DNA of 64,000 nucleotides from an uncultured Actinomycetes bacterium (GTDB taxonomy: Bacteria; Actinomycetota; Acidimicrobiia; Acidimicrobiales; RAAP-2). How positions within the stretch are numbered: position 1 is the stretch's first letter; every line of letters starts with the position of its first letter. The stretch lies in assembly GCA_903871335.1 (NCBI GenBank), contig CAIQGE010000018.1, positions 1 to 64,000 on the forward strand. The letters are read 5' to 3'. The translations under genes and the position numbers were made by a program. Positions 9,144 to 18,226 of the stretch are shown here, piece by piece. The notes under the pieces were generated by a model. That model made no database searches and was not told the origin of the DNA. It saw only the letters and a list, made by a program, of their open reading frames with translations.

Positions 9144-10138
9144 TGAACGAACGGCGACCGCTCGATCGACGCCCCGTTTTTGTCACGGGGGGATCGGGGT
9201 TTATTGGTCAACATTTGCTTGTCGCATTGCGCGAGCGCGGCATCCGCGCGCGGGCTCTCGCTCGCAGTGATGCGGCAGCGGTGGCGGTGTCCCGCGCGGG
9301 TGCGGACGTGGTTCGAGGAGATTTGTCGGACCTCCCGTCGCTCACTGAAGGGATGCGAGGGTGCCAGGCCGTCTTGCACTTAGCGGCTCTTGTTCGTGAC
9401 GACGGATCACGTGACGATTTTCAACGTGACGTGATCGACGGCACGTCGGACGTCCTGGCGGCGGCGCGTACAGCGGGCGTGGGTCGCTTCGTGCACATGA
9501 GCACCGAAGCCGTCCTCGCGGCGGGTAGAGCCCTTGACACCGACGAGCGCGAGCCGTATCCGCGTCACACCGTTGGTTTGTATTCCTGGAGCAAGCAAGA
9601 GGCCGAAAAACGAGTCCTGGCGGCGGCCTCGGGGGACTTTCATACCGTCGCGGTGCGACCCACGTTCGTCTGGGGACTCGGTGACACGGTTCTGCTTCCG
9701 CAAATAGCAGCGGCGGTGGCGGCCAACCGCTTCGCGTGGGTCGGTGGCGGACGAGCTCGAAAGTCCACGAGTCACGTGGGCAATGTGGTCGAAGGCACGC
9801 TGTGTGCGCTGGAATACGGCGCGAACGGAGAGGCGTATTTCATCAATGACGCCGAGGTGCGCGTCGTACGTGACTTTCTCACCGAACTCTTGACCACCCA
9901 GGGCATCGATATTCACGCCGGCGACATTCCTCTGCCTCTCGCCTACGGTGCGGCGAAAGCCACCGAAGCAGCGTGGCGTCTGACCGGTCGACGGGGGACG
10001 CCGGCCTTGAGCGTGGCCGCTCTCAATCTGGTGTTCATGGACTGGGTGTTCTCCTGCGAGAAAGCGCAGCGCGATCTCGGTTACGTCCCCGTGGTGTCCT
10101 TGGCGCAGGGCATGGCCGAGTTGCGCGCCGCGTCGTAG
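9143..10138 (+). CDS. NAD-dependent epimerase/dehydratase (extended SDR)
   Basis: A 331-residue extended short-chain dehydrogenase. The N-terminal Rossmann motif is VTGGSGFIGQH (residues 14-24). Catalytic Tyr147 and Lys151 lie in YSWSK, with Ser120/Thr121 as the third catalytic position. The C-terminal half resembles sugar-epimerase or 3-beta-hydroxysteroid-dehydrogenase-like proteins. The substrate is not identifiable. It is coupled by a 1-nt overlap to the upstream F420-type oxidoreductase and followed 46 bp later by an alpha/beta hydrolase on the same strand, so the three look like a small catabolic or biosynthetic operon. Confidence 0.85.
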   Translation: MNERRPLDRRPVFVTGGSGFIGQHLLVALRERGIRARALARSDAAAVAVSRAGADVVRGDLSDLPSLTEGMRGCQAVLHLAALVRDDGSRDDFQRDVIDGTSDVLAAARTAGVGRFVHMSTEAVLAAGRALDTDEREPYPRHTVGLYSWSKQEAEKRVLAAASGDFHTVAVRPTFVWGLGDTVLLPQIAAAVAANRFAWVGGGRARKSTSHVGNVVEGTLCALEYGANGEAYFINDAEVRVVRDFLTELLTTQGIDIHAGDIPLPLAYGAAKATEAAWRLTGRRGTPALSVAALNLVFMDWVFSCEKAQRDLGYVPVVSLAQGMAELRAAS

Positions 10139-10184
10139 TACGTGCGCTGTGTAGATTGAGCCGGATCACGAGCGAGGGGGAGCA

Positions 10185-11051
10185 ATGCCGAAGGCACCAG
10201 TGAACGGGATTGAGATCTACTACGAGCAGCGCGGGAACGCAGGCGATCCTGCGCTGCTCCTGATCGCCGGATTAGGAGCACAGATCACGGGGTGGGCTGA
10301 CGGTTTCCTCACGCAGCTCGTGGACGCGGGATTCTTCGTCACGACCTACGACAACCGTGACGTGGGATATTCCACGTGGCTCACCGACCTCGGTCTGCCG
10401 GACGCCGGTCAGATTTTGACCGGAGAACAGAAGTCTCCCTACCTCCTCACCGACATGGCTCGCGACGGCGCGGAGTTAGTCCGCTTCTTGGGACTGGGTC
10501 CCGTCCACGTGGTCGGCGTGTCCATGGGTGGCATGGTCGCCCAGCAGTTCGCCATTGATCACCCGGACCTCACGCGCACCCTGACGTCCATCATGAGCAC
10601 GCCGCACGCCAATGAAGTGGGCCAACCCACGCCTGAGGCAATGACGATGTTGCTCACTCCGCGCAGCGATGAATTCGAAGCCTTCATGGTGCAGGAAATC
10701 GAGGCGTGGCGACTCACGTCGGGTCCGGACTATCCGATTGACGAAGCGTGGGTTCGCCAACAAGCCGAGGCGTCGTGGACCCGTGGTCGCAATCCCGAGG
10801 GTGTCATGCGACAGATGGCCGCCATTGTCCAATCGCCCGACCGACGTCCGTTGTTGGCCAATGTGCACGTTCCCGCCATGGTTCTGCACGGAGAGAGCGA
10901 TCCGCTCGTCACCATTAGTGGTGGCGAAGCGACGGCTGCCGCGTTACCGAACGCGACGTTCGTGCGTTACCCCGGACTAGGACACTCGGTGCCCGAGGAA
11001 CTGTGGAGTGAGATGATCGGCCGAATCTACGAGGTCAGTCAGCGGGCGTAA
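10185..11051 (+). CDS. Alpha/beta hydrolase
   Basis: A 288-residue alpha/beta-hydrolase fold protein. The nucleophile elbow is GVSMGG with Ser113, an acid lies in HGESDP (about residue 240), and the catalytic His267 is in the YPGLGHS turn. The YDNRDVGYS segment near residue 55 is typical of esterase/haloperoxidase-like members. It has a strong GAGGGGG ribosome site. Its 3' end overlaps the convergent ABC exporter gene by 17 nt. Substrate unknown. Confidence 0.88.
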   Translation: MPKAPVNGIEIYYEQRGNAGDPALLLIAGLGAQITGWADGFLTQLVDAGFFVTTYDNRDVGYSTWLTDLGLPDAGQILTGEQKSPYLLTDMARDGAELVRFLGLGPVHVVGVSMGGMVAQQFAIDHPDLTRTLTSIMSTPHANEVGQPTPEAMTMLLTPRSDEFEAFMVQEIEAWRLTSGPDYPIDEAWVRQQAEASWTRGRNPEGVMRQMAAIVQSPDRRPLLANVHVPAMVLHGESDPLVTISGGEATAAALPNATFVRYPGLGHSVPEELWSEMIGRIYEVSQRA

Positions 11052-12993
11052 CGCGGGAGACGTCTCGTCCACCGGACTGCAACCACGCGTCGTACATGCC
11101 CGCATAGACACCACCCGCGGCGAGCAACTCACTCGGCGTTCCCATTTCAACAATGCCGCCGTGATCGATGACGACGATGCGATTGGCGCGTTGGGCGGTT
11201 GTGAGACGGTGCGCGATGAGGATCGCCGTGCGGCCCTCGAGAACTTTGTCGAGGGCACGTTCAATCACCGTCTCGCTTTGTAGGTCCAGTGACGAGGTGG
11301 CTTCGTCGAGCACCATGACGCGAGGACGAGCCAAAAATGCCCGGGCCAGCGCCAGCAACTGGCGCTCACCCGCGGACAACGTTTGCCCTCGTTCGTGGAC
11401 GACGGTGTCGAGTCCATTCGGCAAACGATCAATCAGATCACGAAGTCCCACGATGTCAATGGCTTCATTGATTTCTTCGTCGGTGATGCCCTGTCGACCG
11501 AACGCGAGGTTCGTGCGGATCGAGCCCGCGAACAAGAACGGCTCCTGCGGAACGACGCCTAATTGGCTGCGCAGACTCCGCATCGTGACGTCGCGCAAGT
11601 CAATGCCGTCCAGCGTGATGCGTCCAGCGGTGGGGTCGTAGAACCGCGTCACCAGTTTCGCCATCGTCGATTTCCCCGCACCCGTGGGTCCGACGAAGGC
11701 CACCGACTCTCCCGGTTCAATCGTGAGATTGACGTCGTGCAGCACCGGATTTGCCGGGTCGTAGCCGAACGTCACGTTCTCAAAAGTGATGCGCCCTTCA
11801 ATGTCCGGCATCTGCGTGGCGTCCGGCTTTTCGGTGACCGACGGCGGAGTCTCTAACAATTCCCGCAAGCGGATGATGGAAGAACGTCCCTGCTGCAACA
11901 AGTTGTACTGCTGAACGAGCAACTGGATCGGTTGGAAGAAACGGCTGAGGAACGAGAAAAAGATGGTGAGGGCGCCGAGAGTCAACGTGGCGTGGAGATA
12001 CATGTTGCCGCCGATACCCAAGATCAGGGCCTGCCCGAGAATGCCGATCATCAGCGTGACGGGCCCGTAGACGGCGTTGACGCGGCCGGTGAACATGTTG
12101 GCGTCGCGATACCACCCCACGACCTGTCGGTGGTTACGAATGTTGCGGTGCTGGCGATTGTTGGCAGTCACCACGCGAATGCCGTAGAGAGATTCCGACA
12201 AGTCACTGAGCACCCCGGCGATGCCGTCACGACTGCGCAGGTAGCCCTTTTCGGACGCCTGGTGGAACCAGATCGACAGGATCAGGAGGATGGGCACGAC
12301 GAGGACGACGGTCCAAAATGCCAGCGTGACGTTCAGGACGAAGAGAATCACGAGCATGGTGACCATCTGGAGCCCCTGTTGGGCGAAGGTGCTGATGCCG
12401 TCCTGAATGAGCTGTTGCAGATTTTCGATATCGCTCGTCATGCGGCTCATGAGGACGCCGGCCTTTTCTTCGGTGAAGAAATCGAGGCTCAATCGTTGGA
12501 ATTGTGTGAAAACGCGAATTCGCAAGTCGTGCATGATGCGCGATGCGAGTCGACCGGTCACGTTGACCTGCACACGCTGGAGTACGGCGCTGGCCACGGC
12601 GATGAGCAAGAAGAGCAGTGCGCACCAGACGACGGTGGCGAAGGAAAAGTGCTGCGGGTTCATGCCGTGGTCAACGGCGTAACCGATCAGTAAGGGACCC
12701 GAAATCGCGGCCGCGCTGATCACGATCGCGAGCAGTGAACTGCCGATGACCCACGCGGGATACGTCGAGAGGAGTTGCGGCAGCGAGAGGCGACCCGGCT
12801 CGTCCGACGTCGGGAGTTGAGTGAAATGAATGTCGGCTACCGGGTGCTCGGGCTCGGTGGCGAGAATCTTGTTCACACCGTCCATGAGTTCGGTGGGAAT
12901 GCCACCAAAGGGGAGTCCATTCCCGGCAGAACCCGAGTGTCCGCCCATGAAGCCACCGCCACCACCACCAAAAGCTCCGCCACCCCAACCCAT
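11035..12993 (-). CDS. ABC exporter half-transporter, subunit B (catalytic Walker B, altered signature)
   Basis: A 652-residue type IV ABC exporter subunit. Residues 1-31 are extremely glycine-rich (17 Gly), then a linker, six membrane helices (about 90-380) and an ATPase domain with Walker A GPTGAGKST, signature LSAGE in place of LSGGQ, and Walker B with the canonical catalytic Glu (LDEATSSLD). Its ATG overlaps the stop of the partner gene (TAATG), so the two are co-translated and most likely form a heterodimer. The partner lacks the Walker B glutamate, so the degenerate ATP site would combine the partner's Walker A/B with this subunit's LSAGE. Likely a multidrug or lipid exporter; substrate unknown. 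Confidence 0.9.
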   Translation of the reverse strand: MGWGGGAFGGGGGGFMGGHSGSAGNGLPFGGIPTELMDGVNKILATEPEHPVADIHFTQLPTSDEPGRLSLPQLLSTYPAWVIGSSLLAIVISAAAISGPLLIGYAVDHGMNPQHFSFATVVWCALLFLLIAVASAVLQRVQVNVTGRLASRIMHDLRIRVFTQFQRLSLDFFTEEKAGVLMSRMTSDIENLQQLIQDGISTFAQQGLQMVTMLVILFVLNVTLAFWTVVLVVPILLILSIWFHQASEKGYLRSRDGIAGVLSDLSESLYGIRVVTANNRQHRNIRNHRQVVGWYRDANMFTGRVNAVYGPVTLMIGILGQALILGIGGNMYLHATLTLGALTIFFSFLSRFFQPIQLLVQQYNLLQQGRSSIIRLRELLETPPSVTEKPDATQMPDIEGRITFENVTFGYDPANPVLHDVNLTIEPGESVAFVGPTGAGKSTMAKLVTRFYDPTAGRITLDGIDLRDVTMRSLRSQLGVVPQEPFLFAGSIRTNLAFGRQGITDEEINEAIDIVGLRDLIDRLPNGLDTVVHERGQTLSAGERQLLALARAFLARPRVMVLDEATSSLDLQSETVIERALDKVLEGRTAILIAHRLTTAQRANRIVVIDHGGIVEMGTPSELLAAGGVYAGMYDAWLQSGGRDVSRVTPAD

Positions 12994-14864
12994 TACTGGT
13001 CCTCCGACGTGGTCTGCGCCAATACTTCGGCGTACAAGGGCGTGCTCGCCAAGAGTTCCTCGTGGGTCCCTGATGCAACGACCGCACCGTCCTCCAGAAG
13101 AATGACGCGACTCGCCAATGCAATGGTGGAAATTCGGTGCGCGATCACGATGGTTGTGCGGTGATCAAGCAAGTGTTCCAATGCTTCGTGAATTTCGGCT
13201 TCCACGTGGACGTCGATGGCGCTCGTGGCGTCGTCGAGGATGAGAATCGGAGGATTGACCAACAATGTGCGGGCAATGGCGATGCGCTGACGTTGGCCTC
13301 CGGAGAGTGTGTAGCCACGCTCGCCGACAACGGTGTCGTAACCCTCCGGCAATTTGATGATGAACTCGTGGGCATTGGCCGCTCGCGCCGCGGCTTCGAC
13401 CTCATCACGACTCGCGTTAGGTCGTCCGTAGGCGATGTTCTCGTGAATGGAAACGGAGAACAAGAATGGTTCGTCGAGCACCATACCGACGGCGTCGCGC
13501 AGCGACGGCAACGTGAGATCACGAATGTCGTGGCCGTCGATGGAGATCGTGCCACTCGTGACGTCGTAGAACCGGTTGACGAGACGAGCCACGGTGGACT
13601 TACCCGATCCGGTGCGACCCACAATGGCCACAGTTTCTCCCGGATTCACGGTCGCCGTAAATCCCTTCAGGATCTCTGGTCCCTTCGCGTAGGAGAAATG
13701 AACGTCCTGAAACTGAATCGCGCCTTGTGGATTGGTGAGGTCGAAGGCACCGGGGCGTTCTTGGATATCGGGATTCTCATCGAGAATCTCAAAGATGCGC
13801 TCGGCGCTCGCGCGAGCTCGCTGGCCCATCATGATCAATTGGCCCATCATCATGAAGGGCGCCTGCAACATGAGTAAGTACATGTTGAACGAGAGAATGG
13901 TGCCGACCGTCGCGTGCGCGAAGATCACCTGATACCCACCAAAGAGCAACACCAGAGCCGCGCCGAGTTGCGGGAGATTCTGGACCAGAGGCGTGTACTG
14001 CCCTCGGATCTCTGCGTCCTTGGTGTACGACCAGGCCACCTTTTCGGCGGCGTTCGCGAGGCGATTGATCTCCGCTTCTTCCTGGGCGAAGGATTTCACG
14101 ACGCGCACGCCGTTGACGTTTTCGTCAACGATCGTCGCCACGTCCGCGAGACGCGCCTGGGTGACCCACGAAATCGGGAACATCACGCGTCGCATGCGAA
14201 TCCCGACGAGGTACAAGAAGGGCATCACCAGCATCGCGACGAGTGCGAGTTGCCAGTCGATGAACAGCATGAAGGCGAAGGCGATGACGCCCGAGGCAAT
14301 CTGCACGATGATCAGGGGGGCGAAGGTGGAGTACATCTGGACGCTGCGAATATCGCTGTTCGCACGACTGATGAGCTGTCCGGATTGAACGCGATCGAAG
14401 AACGAGAACGACAGCCAGGTCAGGTGCTCGTAGATCAAGGTGCGGAGGTCGGCCTCAACGTTGTAGGCCGTGGCGAAGACGTACTGCCGTGAAATCACAC
14501 CGAAAGCGCCGGCCAGGAGGCCGACGATGATGATCATGATCACGTCATGGTGCAGCTGGCCGGACAACGTGGCGACACTCGAGTGGGAGGTGCCGAGACC
14601 CGGCAAATCGTTGTCGAAAGCATTGCGGAGCATGTTGGGCACCAGGATCTGCAACAACAGACTGAGAAAGGATCCCACGACCGCAACGCCGAAACCAACA
14701 CGATGCGACGCAATGACGGGGAGGATGCGGCGCCACCACGGGAGGCTGGTATCGCGGGAAATTTGTGCTTTCGCGCCCTTATATTTCGACCGGACGCCAC
14801 CAAGCGGATTTACTTCATCGTCGATGGCGCGGTTACCGACGGCATCGATCAATGTTTTCCCCAC
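12993..14864 (-). CDS. ABC exporter half-transporter, subunit A (degenerate Walker B)
   Basis: A 623-residue ABC exporter subunit with six membrane helices (about residues 50-340) and an ATPase domain carrying Walker A GRTGSGKST, a canonical LSGGQ signature, and Walker B LDDATSAID, in which Asp replaces the catalytic Glu. This substitution is typical of the non-hydrolysing site in heterodimeric exporters such as TM287/288. The GTG start at 14864 has TAGACT 7 nt upstream and no Shine-Dalgarno, so it may be leaderless even though an amidase gene lies only 24 bp upstream. It is the first gene of the pair. Confidence 0.9.
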   Translation of the reverse strand: MGKTLIDAVGNRAIDDEVNPLGGVRSKYKGAKAQISRDTSLPWWRRILPVIASHRVGFGVAVVGSFLSLLLQILVPNMLRNAFDNDLPGLGTSHSSVATLSGQLHHDVIMIIIVGLLAGAFGVISRQYVFATAYNVEADLRTLIYEHLTWLSFSFFDRVQSGQLISRANSDIRSVQMYSTFAPLIIVQIASGVIAFAFMLFIDWQLALVAMLVMPFLYLVGIRMRRVMFPISWVTQARLADVATIVDENVNGVRVVKSFAQEEAEINRLANAAEKVAWSYTKDAEIRGQYTPLVQNLPQLGAALVLLFGGYQVIFAHATVGTILSFNMYLLMLQAPFMMMGQLIMMGQRARASAERIFEILDENPDIQERPGAFDLTNPQGAIQFQDVHFSYAKGPEILKGFTATVNPGETVAIVGRTGSGKSTVARLVNRFYDVTSGTISIDGHDIRDLTLPSLRDAVGMVLDEPFLFSVSIHENIAYGRPNASRDEVEAAARAANAHEFIIKLPEGYDTVVGERGYTLSGGQRQRIAIARTLLVNPPILILDDATSAIDVHVEAEIHEALEHLLDHRTTIVIAHRISTIALASRVILLEDGAVVASGTHEELLASTPLYAEVLAQTTSEDQ

Positions 14865-14888
14865 TCGGAGAAGTCTATCGGCGCCCTC

Positions 14889-16352
14889 TTAGCCTCGACC
14901 CGGGGCACTCCATGTCGGACGCGGCAGTGAGGTCGTCGCGCGAATGACGCGTTCGACGTGAGCGGCAATGTGCAGGAGCTTCCACTCGTCGTGCGGTCGC
15001 GCGACGAGTGCGAGTCCCACCGGTAATCCGCCGACCAGACCAATCGGCAACGACATGATCGGCCAACCCGCGATCGCGGGGGCCATGGTGACGCAACTGG
15101 CGAGTCCTGAACTCCCGCCGTTGACGAGGTCGCTCTTCCACGCCGGTCCGTAGGCACCGGCCACGAGAACGTCGGCGTCGTGAAGCCCCACCTCCAAACA
15201 AGTGGTCGCCCACGCGAGATTTCGTTCCCGGGCGTCTCGATAGGTGGACGTGGCCCGACCACCCGCGTCACGCGCTTGCACCAAAAACTCGTGGCCAAAG
15301 AACGGTAATTCCACGTCCGCGTGATCTTCTTCGTGCGCCACGACGTCCGCCAGACTGACCGGGCCGGGACCGGGTCGACCGGCGAGATAGGCATCGAGGT
15401 CGTCGCGGAGGTCGCCAAGCAGGACGGTCAACTCGTCGGCCCATTCAGTAGCGCCCGGTTGCGCGAGCTCCACGTCACGACAGGAGATGTTGTCCGCACG
15501 TAGGCGCCCAATAGTCGACGAGACGAGAGCGTCGGACGCCGGATGGCCGATGTACCAATTGGTCGCGATGTTGAGAGTGAAGGATGTGGGGGCTGGTGTG
15601 CGAACCGTGCCGCTAAGAACCGAGAACAGAAGCGCGACGTCGGCGACGGAGCGCGCCATGGGACCCGGACTGTCTTGACTACTGCTGAGAGGAACGACGT
15701 GGGTGGTTGGGACAACGCCGACGGTTGGCTTGAGACCGACAACACCATTCACCGAGGCCGGGCAAATGATCGAGCCGTCAGTTTCCGTTCCTACCGCGAG
15801 CGGCGTGAGTCCCGCCGCGAGCGCCGCGCCGGACCCGGACGAGGAACCACCCGCAGTACGGTCGAGCGACCACGGATTAGCGACTAATCCACCCGTCGCC
15901 GACCAACCACTCGTCGAGCGCGGCGAGCGCATGTTGGCCCATTGCGACAGGTTCGTCGAGGCGAGGACGATGGCGCCGGCCTCACGAAGTCGTTCGACGA
16001 GAACGGCGTCACGCGCGGGGCGACCGACGAGTGACGTGGCGCCTGCGGTGCCCGGCAGCCCCTTGGCTTCGATGTTGTCTTTGATCATCACCGGAACGCC
16101 GTGCAACGAACCGCGAAGGCGACCCTCGCCTCGTTCTTGATCACGTAGTCGTGCTATTTCGAGAGCGTTGGATGCGTAGGCGGCCACCGATCGCAAGGCC
16201 GTCTCACTATGGGGATCGTCAATGGCCGCCCCTCGTTCCAACAGCCCTCGTACGAGCTCTTCTGACGACAACGTGCCGTCATTCAGCCGGTCAAGTATGA
16301 CGACGGCGTCGAGGCAGGCGAGTTCTTCGGACGGCGGATGCGGGTCAGACAT
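14889..16352 (-). CDS. Amidase-signature family hydrolase
   Basis: A 487-residue amidase with the Ser-cisSer-Lys triad: Lys in PVMIKDN (about residue 93), cis-Ser in GGSSSGSGAA (about 170) and nucleophile Ser in TDGSIICPAS (about 193). It hydrolyses amides to acids plus ammonia. GatA is an alternative family member, but no gatB or gatC is adjacent and the sequence resembles catabolic or peptide amidases. The ATG at 16352 is preceded by TACGCT with a 7-nt gap, suggesting a leaderless transcript. The O-methyltransferase gene lies 18 bp upstream on the same strand. Confidence 0.88.
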   Translation of the reverse strand: MSDPHPPSEELACLDAVVILDRLNDGTLSSEELVRGLLERGAAIDDPHSETALRSVAAYASNALEIARLRDQERGEGRLRGSLHGVPVMIKDNIEAKGLPGTAGATSLVGRPARDAVLVERLREAGAIVLASTNLSQWANMRSPRSTSGWSATGGLVANPWSLDRTAGGSSSGSGAALAAGLTPLAVGTETDGSIICPASVNGVVGLKPTVGVVPTTHVVPLSSSQDSPGPMARSVADVALLFSVLSGTVRTPAPTSFTLNIATNWYIGHPASDALVSSTIGRLRADNISCRDVELAQPGATEWADELTVLLGDLRDDLDAYLAGRPGPGPVSLADVVAHEEDHADVELPFFGHEFLVQARDAGGRATSTYRDARERNLAWATTCLEVGLHDADVLVAGAYGPAWKSDLVNGGSSGLASCVTMAPAIAGWPIMSLPIGLVGGLPVGLALVARPHDEWKLLHIAAHVERVIRATTSLPRPTWSAPGRG

Positions 16353-16370
16353 GTCCGCCAGCGTAGGGGT

Positions 16371-17036
16371 CTACTGGACGAACGCGAAGGCGAATCCGTC
16401 GTGACCCTTCGTGCCGACGGTTTGTAAGGCCGTCGCGGTCAATCGGGGATGTGCGCCCAGCATGGCCAAGACGTCGCGAGTGCCGGTGGTGTTGGGGTCG
16501 TCCGAGTCCGAGTCCAAGACCGCACCGCCACGCACCACATTGTCCACGATCACAATCGCGCCCGGTCGGCAGAGAGGCACGATCGAATCCAAGTAGGCCG
16601 GGTTGCTCTTCTTGTCGGCGTCGATGAACGCCACGTCGACTCGACCGGCCACGTTCGCGTCGTCGTGACACGCGGGCAAATTATCCATAGCCGCACCCAC
16701 TCGTACGTCAACATGGTCGTCGAGCGACACCGAGACCAAGTTCTCGCGTGCCACCTCGGCGTGGTGGGGATCAATTTCAAAGGAGATCACGCGTCCGCCC
16801 TGCGCCAGTCCCGAAGCCAGCCACGCGGCGGAATAGCCACCCAAAGTCCCGACTTCCAATACGACGTCCGCGTGGGTGAGACGGGCCATGAGCTGCAGGA
16901 ATTGTCCGAAAACCGCGCTCACCTGGATCGGCGGGAGTCCCGCACTCGTGGACCGCTCGATGAAAGTGCCAAAGGGATCGTCACCGAAGGTGAGCGATTG
17001 TAATAACTGGTCAATTTCTGGAGCGCGTTCTGTCAC
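16371..17036 (-). CDS. SAM-dependent O-methyltransferase (CCoAMT-like)
   Basis: A 221-residue class I methyltransferase. The SAM-binding motif EVGTLGGYSA is near residue 61, an acidic FEID turn near 87, FIDADKKSN near 137 (the metal/catechol-type motif of caffeoyl-CoA/catechol methyltransferases), and VDNVVRGG near 163. Such proteins methylate catechol-like hydroxyls using Mg2+. The substrate cannot be predicted. The GTG start at 17036 lies 59 bp from the divergent upp start. A near-consensus TAGACC sits 6 nt upstream. Confidence 0.85.
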   Translation of the reverse strand: MTERAPEIDQLLQSLTFGDDPFGTFIERSTSAGLPPIQVSAVFGQFLQLMARLTHADVVLEVGTLGGYSAAWLASGLAQGGRVISFEIDPHHAEVARENLVSVSLDDHVDVRVGAAMDNLPACHDDANVAGRVDVAFIDADKKSNPAYLDSIVPLCRPGAIVIVDNVVRGGAVLDSDSDDPNTTGTRDVLAMLGAHPRLTATALQTVGTKGHDGFAFAFVQ

Positions 17037-17082
17037 GCGAAAGGTCTACGTCACTTCTCCGTGGGTGTCAATGGCGGGGGCG

Positions 17083-17088
17083 TATCGT
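17083..17088 (+). promoter_or_regulatory. -10 element (TATCGT) of leaderless upp
   Basis: TATCGT ends 7 nt before the GTG at 17096, and no ribosome-binding sequence is seen. It lies in the 59-bp spacer between two divergent genes. Confidence 0.45.
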
Positions 17089-17095
17089 AAGTGGC

Positions 17096-17731
17096 GTGAC
17101 TGAACTCCTGGTTGTTGACCACCCACTCATTGCCGACAAAGTGCGCGAGTTACGCGACAAGCGCACCACGAATCACGATTTCTTGCGTCTCGCCGGAGAG
17201 ATTTCTCGATTTCTTGCATACGAAGCATTTCGAGATGCTCCCATCACCGTGACGACCGTCGACACTCCAGTCGTGAGCGGTGCACCCGCGGTGCGTGTCG
17301 ATGAGGAGTACTTGATCGTTCCGATTCTTCGCGCGGGACTCGGCATGAGCCCGGCGGTGCAGAACGTGTTGCCGCGGCATCGAGTATGTCTCGTGGGTCT
17401 GCGACGGAATGAAGAGACGCTGCAACCCGACGTGTACCTCGACGGACTCCCCGAACGCCTCGAAGGCGCGTCGGTGGTGATTTGCGATCCGATGTTGGCC
17501 ACGGGGGGCTCCCTCGTGTGCGTATTGGACATGTTGCGCGCCAAGGGTGCCGGTCCGGTCACGGTGTTGTGTTTAATTGCGGCCCAACCCGGCATCGATC
17601 ACGTCCGAGCACAACATGACCGCGTCAAGATTGTCACCGCTGCGTTGGACGAACACCTCAACGACGTGGGCTACATCACGCCGGGGTTGGGGGACGCGGG
17701 CGACCGCTTGTTCGGTCCTCCGGCCCACTAA
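17096..17731 (+). CDS. upp: Uracil phosphoribosyltransferase
   Basis: A 211-residue UPRT catalysing uracil + PRPP to UMP + PPi in pyrimidine salvage. It carries the conserved VPILRAGLGM block, the PRPP loop CDPMLATGGS, and the C-terminal GYITPGLGDAGDR uracil-binding segment ending in FG. Length is normal. It starts at GTG with a leaderless-type promoter. It abuts, tail to tail with no gap, a fungal-type cytosine deaminase gene whose product (uracil) is its substrate, so the two enzymes form a cytosine-to-UMP route. Confidence 0.96.
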   Translation: MTELLVVDHPLIADKVRELRDKRTTNHDFLRLAGEISRFLAYEAFRDAPITVTTVDTPVVSGAPAVRVDEEYLIVPILRAGLGMSPAVQNVLPRHRVCLVGLRRNEETLQPDVYLDGLPERLEGASVVICDPMLATGGSLVCVLDMLRAKGAGPVTVLCLIAAQPGIDHVRAQHDRVKIVTAALDEHLNDVGYITPGLGDAGDRLFGPPAH

Positions 17732-18211
17732 TCAAAGGCCGATATCTTCGTGCCACACTTCCGGGTGATCGGCAATGAAACGCCCCAATAGGTTCGTGCA
17801 GGCGTCATCGTCGAGAATGATGACCTCGACGCCCAATTCCTCGAGCCAACCGTGACCACCCTCAAAATTTGTCGATTCGCCAATGACGACGCAACCAATA
17901 TTGAACTGCCGCACGAGCCCGGAGCAATACCAGCACGGTGACAGCGTGGTGACCATGACACAGTCCGGGTAATCCCGGCGGCGTCCGGCTTTGCGAAAGG
18001 CGTCCGTCTCCGCGTGCACGGACGCGTCGCCTTCTTGAACACGACGGTTATGACCCGCACCGAGCAACGTTCCGTCACGATGAAAGAGCGCGGCGCCGAT
18101 GGGGATGCCCCCTTCGTCTCGCCCGAGTACCGCTTCGTCGTACGCCGTGCTCAGCATCGCGATGGCGAGATCGCGCTCCAGCGGAGGTCGCTTGGGATGA
18201 CTCACAGCCAT
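17732..18211 (-). CDS. Cytosine deaminase, yeast FCY1-like zinc enzyme
   Basis: A 159-residue member of the cytidine-deaminase superfamily with zinc ligands His66 (HAE, with Glu68 as proton shuttle), Cys93 and Cys96 (SPCWYC). The GIPIGAALF, GAGHNRRVQ and WHEDIG blocks closely follow the pattern of yeast cytosine deaminase rather than E. coli CodA, which is an unrelated amidohydrolase. The expected reaction is cytosine to uracil plus ammonia. Neighbouring upp and NCS1 permease genes support this. The ATG at 18211 has AGGTGGAG upstream; its 5' region overlaps the divergent promoter of the phosphoribosyltransferase. A guanine-deaminase-like activity is an alternative. Confidence 0.85.
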   Translation of the reverse strand: MAVSHPKRPPLERDLAIAMLSTAYDEAVLGRDEGGIPIGAALFHRDGTLLGAGHNRRVQEGDASVHAETDAFRKAGRRRDYPDCVMVTTLSPCWYCSGLVRQFNIGCVVIGESTNFEGGHGWLEELGVEVIILDDDACTNLLGRFIADHPEVWHEDIGL

Positions 18212-18214
18212 CAG

Positions 18215-18220
18215 TATGCT
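18215..18220 (+). promoter_or_regulatory. -10 element (TATGCT) deciding the phosphoribosyltransferase start
   Basis: TATGCT ends 6 nt before GTG 18227 in the 15-bp spacer between divergent starts. It favours GTG 18227 over the longer in-frame ATG at 18197, which would lie inside the neighbouring gene. Confidence 0.5.
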
Positions 18221-18226
18221 CCACCT

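Noticed and set aside
10948-10962. A LexA-like CGAAC-N5-GTTCG inverted repeat
   Set aside because: The spacer is 5 rather than 4 nt, and it lies inside the alpha/beta hydrolase coding sequence away from any promoter.
12833-12990. Gly-rich region of the ABC subunit as a possible separate small gene or low-complexity artefact
   Set aside because: It is continuous with the transporter frame, and its ATG overlaps the partner stop (TAATG), so I treat it as a true N-terminal tail.
18014-18226. 71-codon upstream extension of the purine-type phosphoribosyltransferase
   Set aside because: It lies almost wholly on the opposite strand of the cytosine deaminase gene, and the promoter-like hexamer supports GTG 18227.
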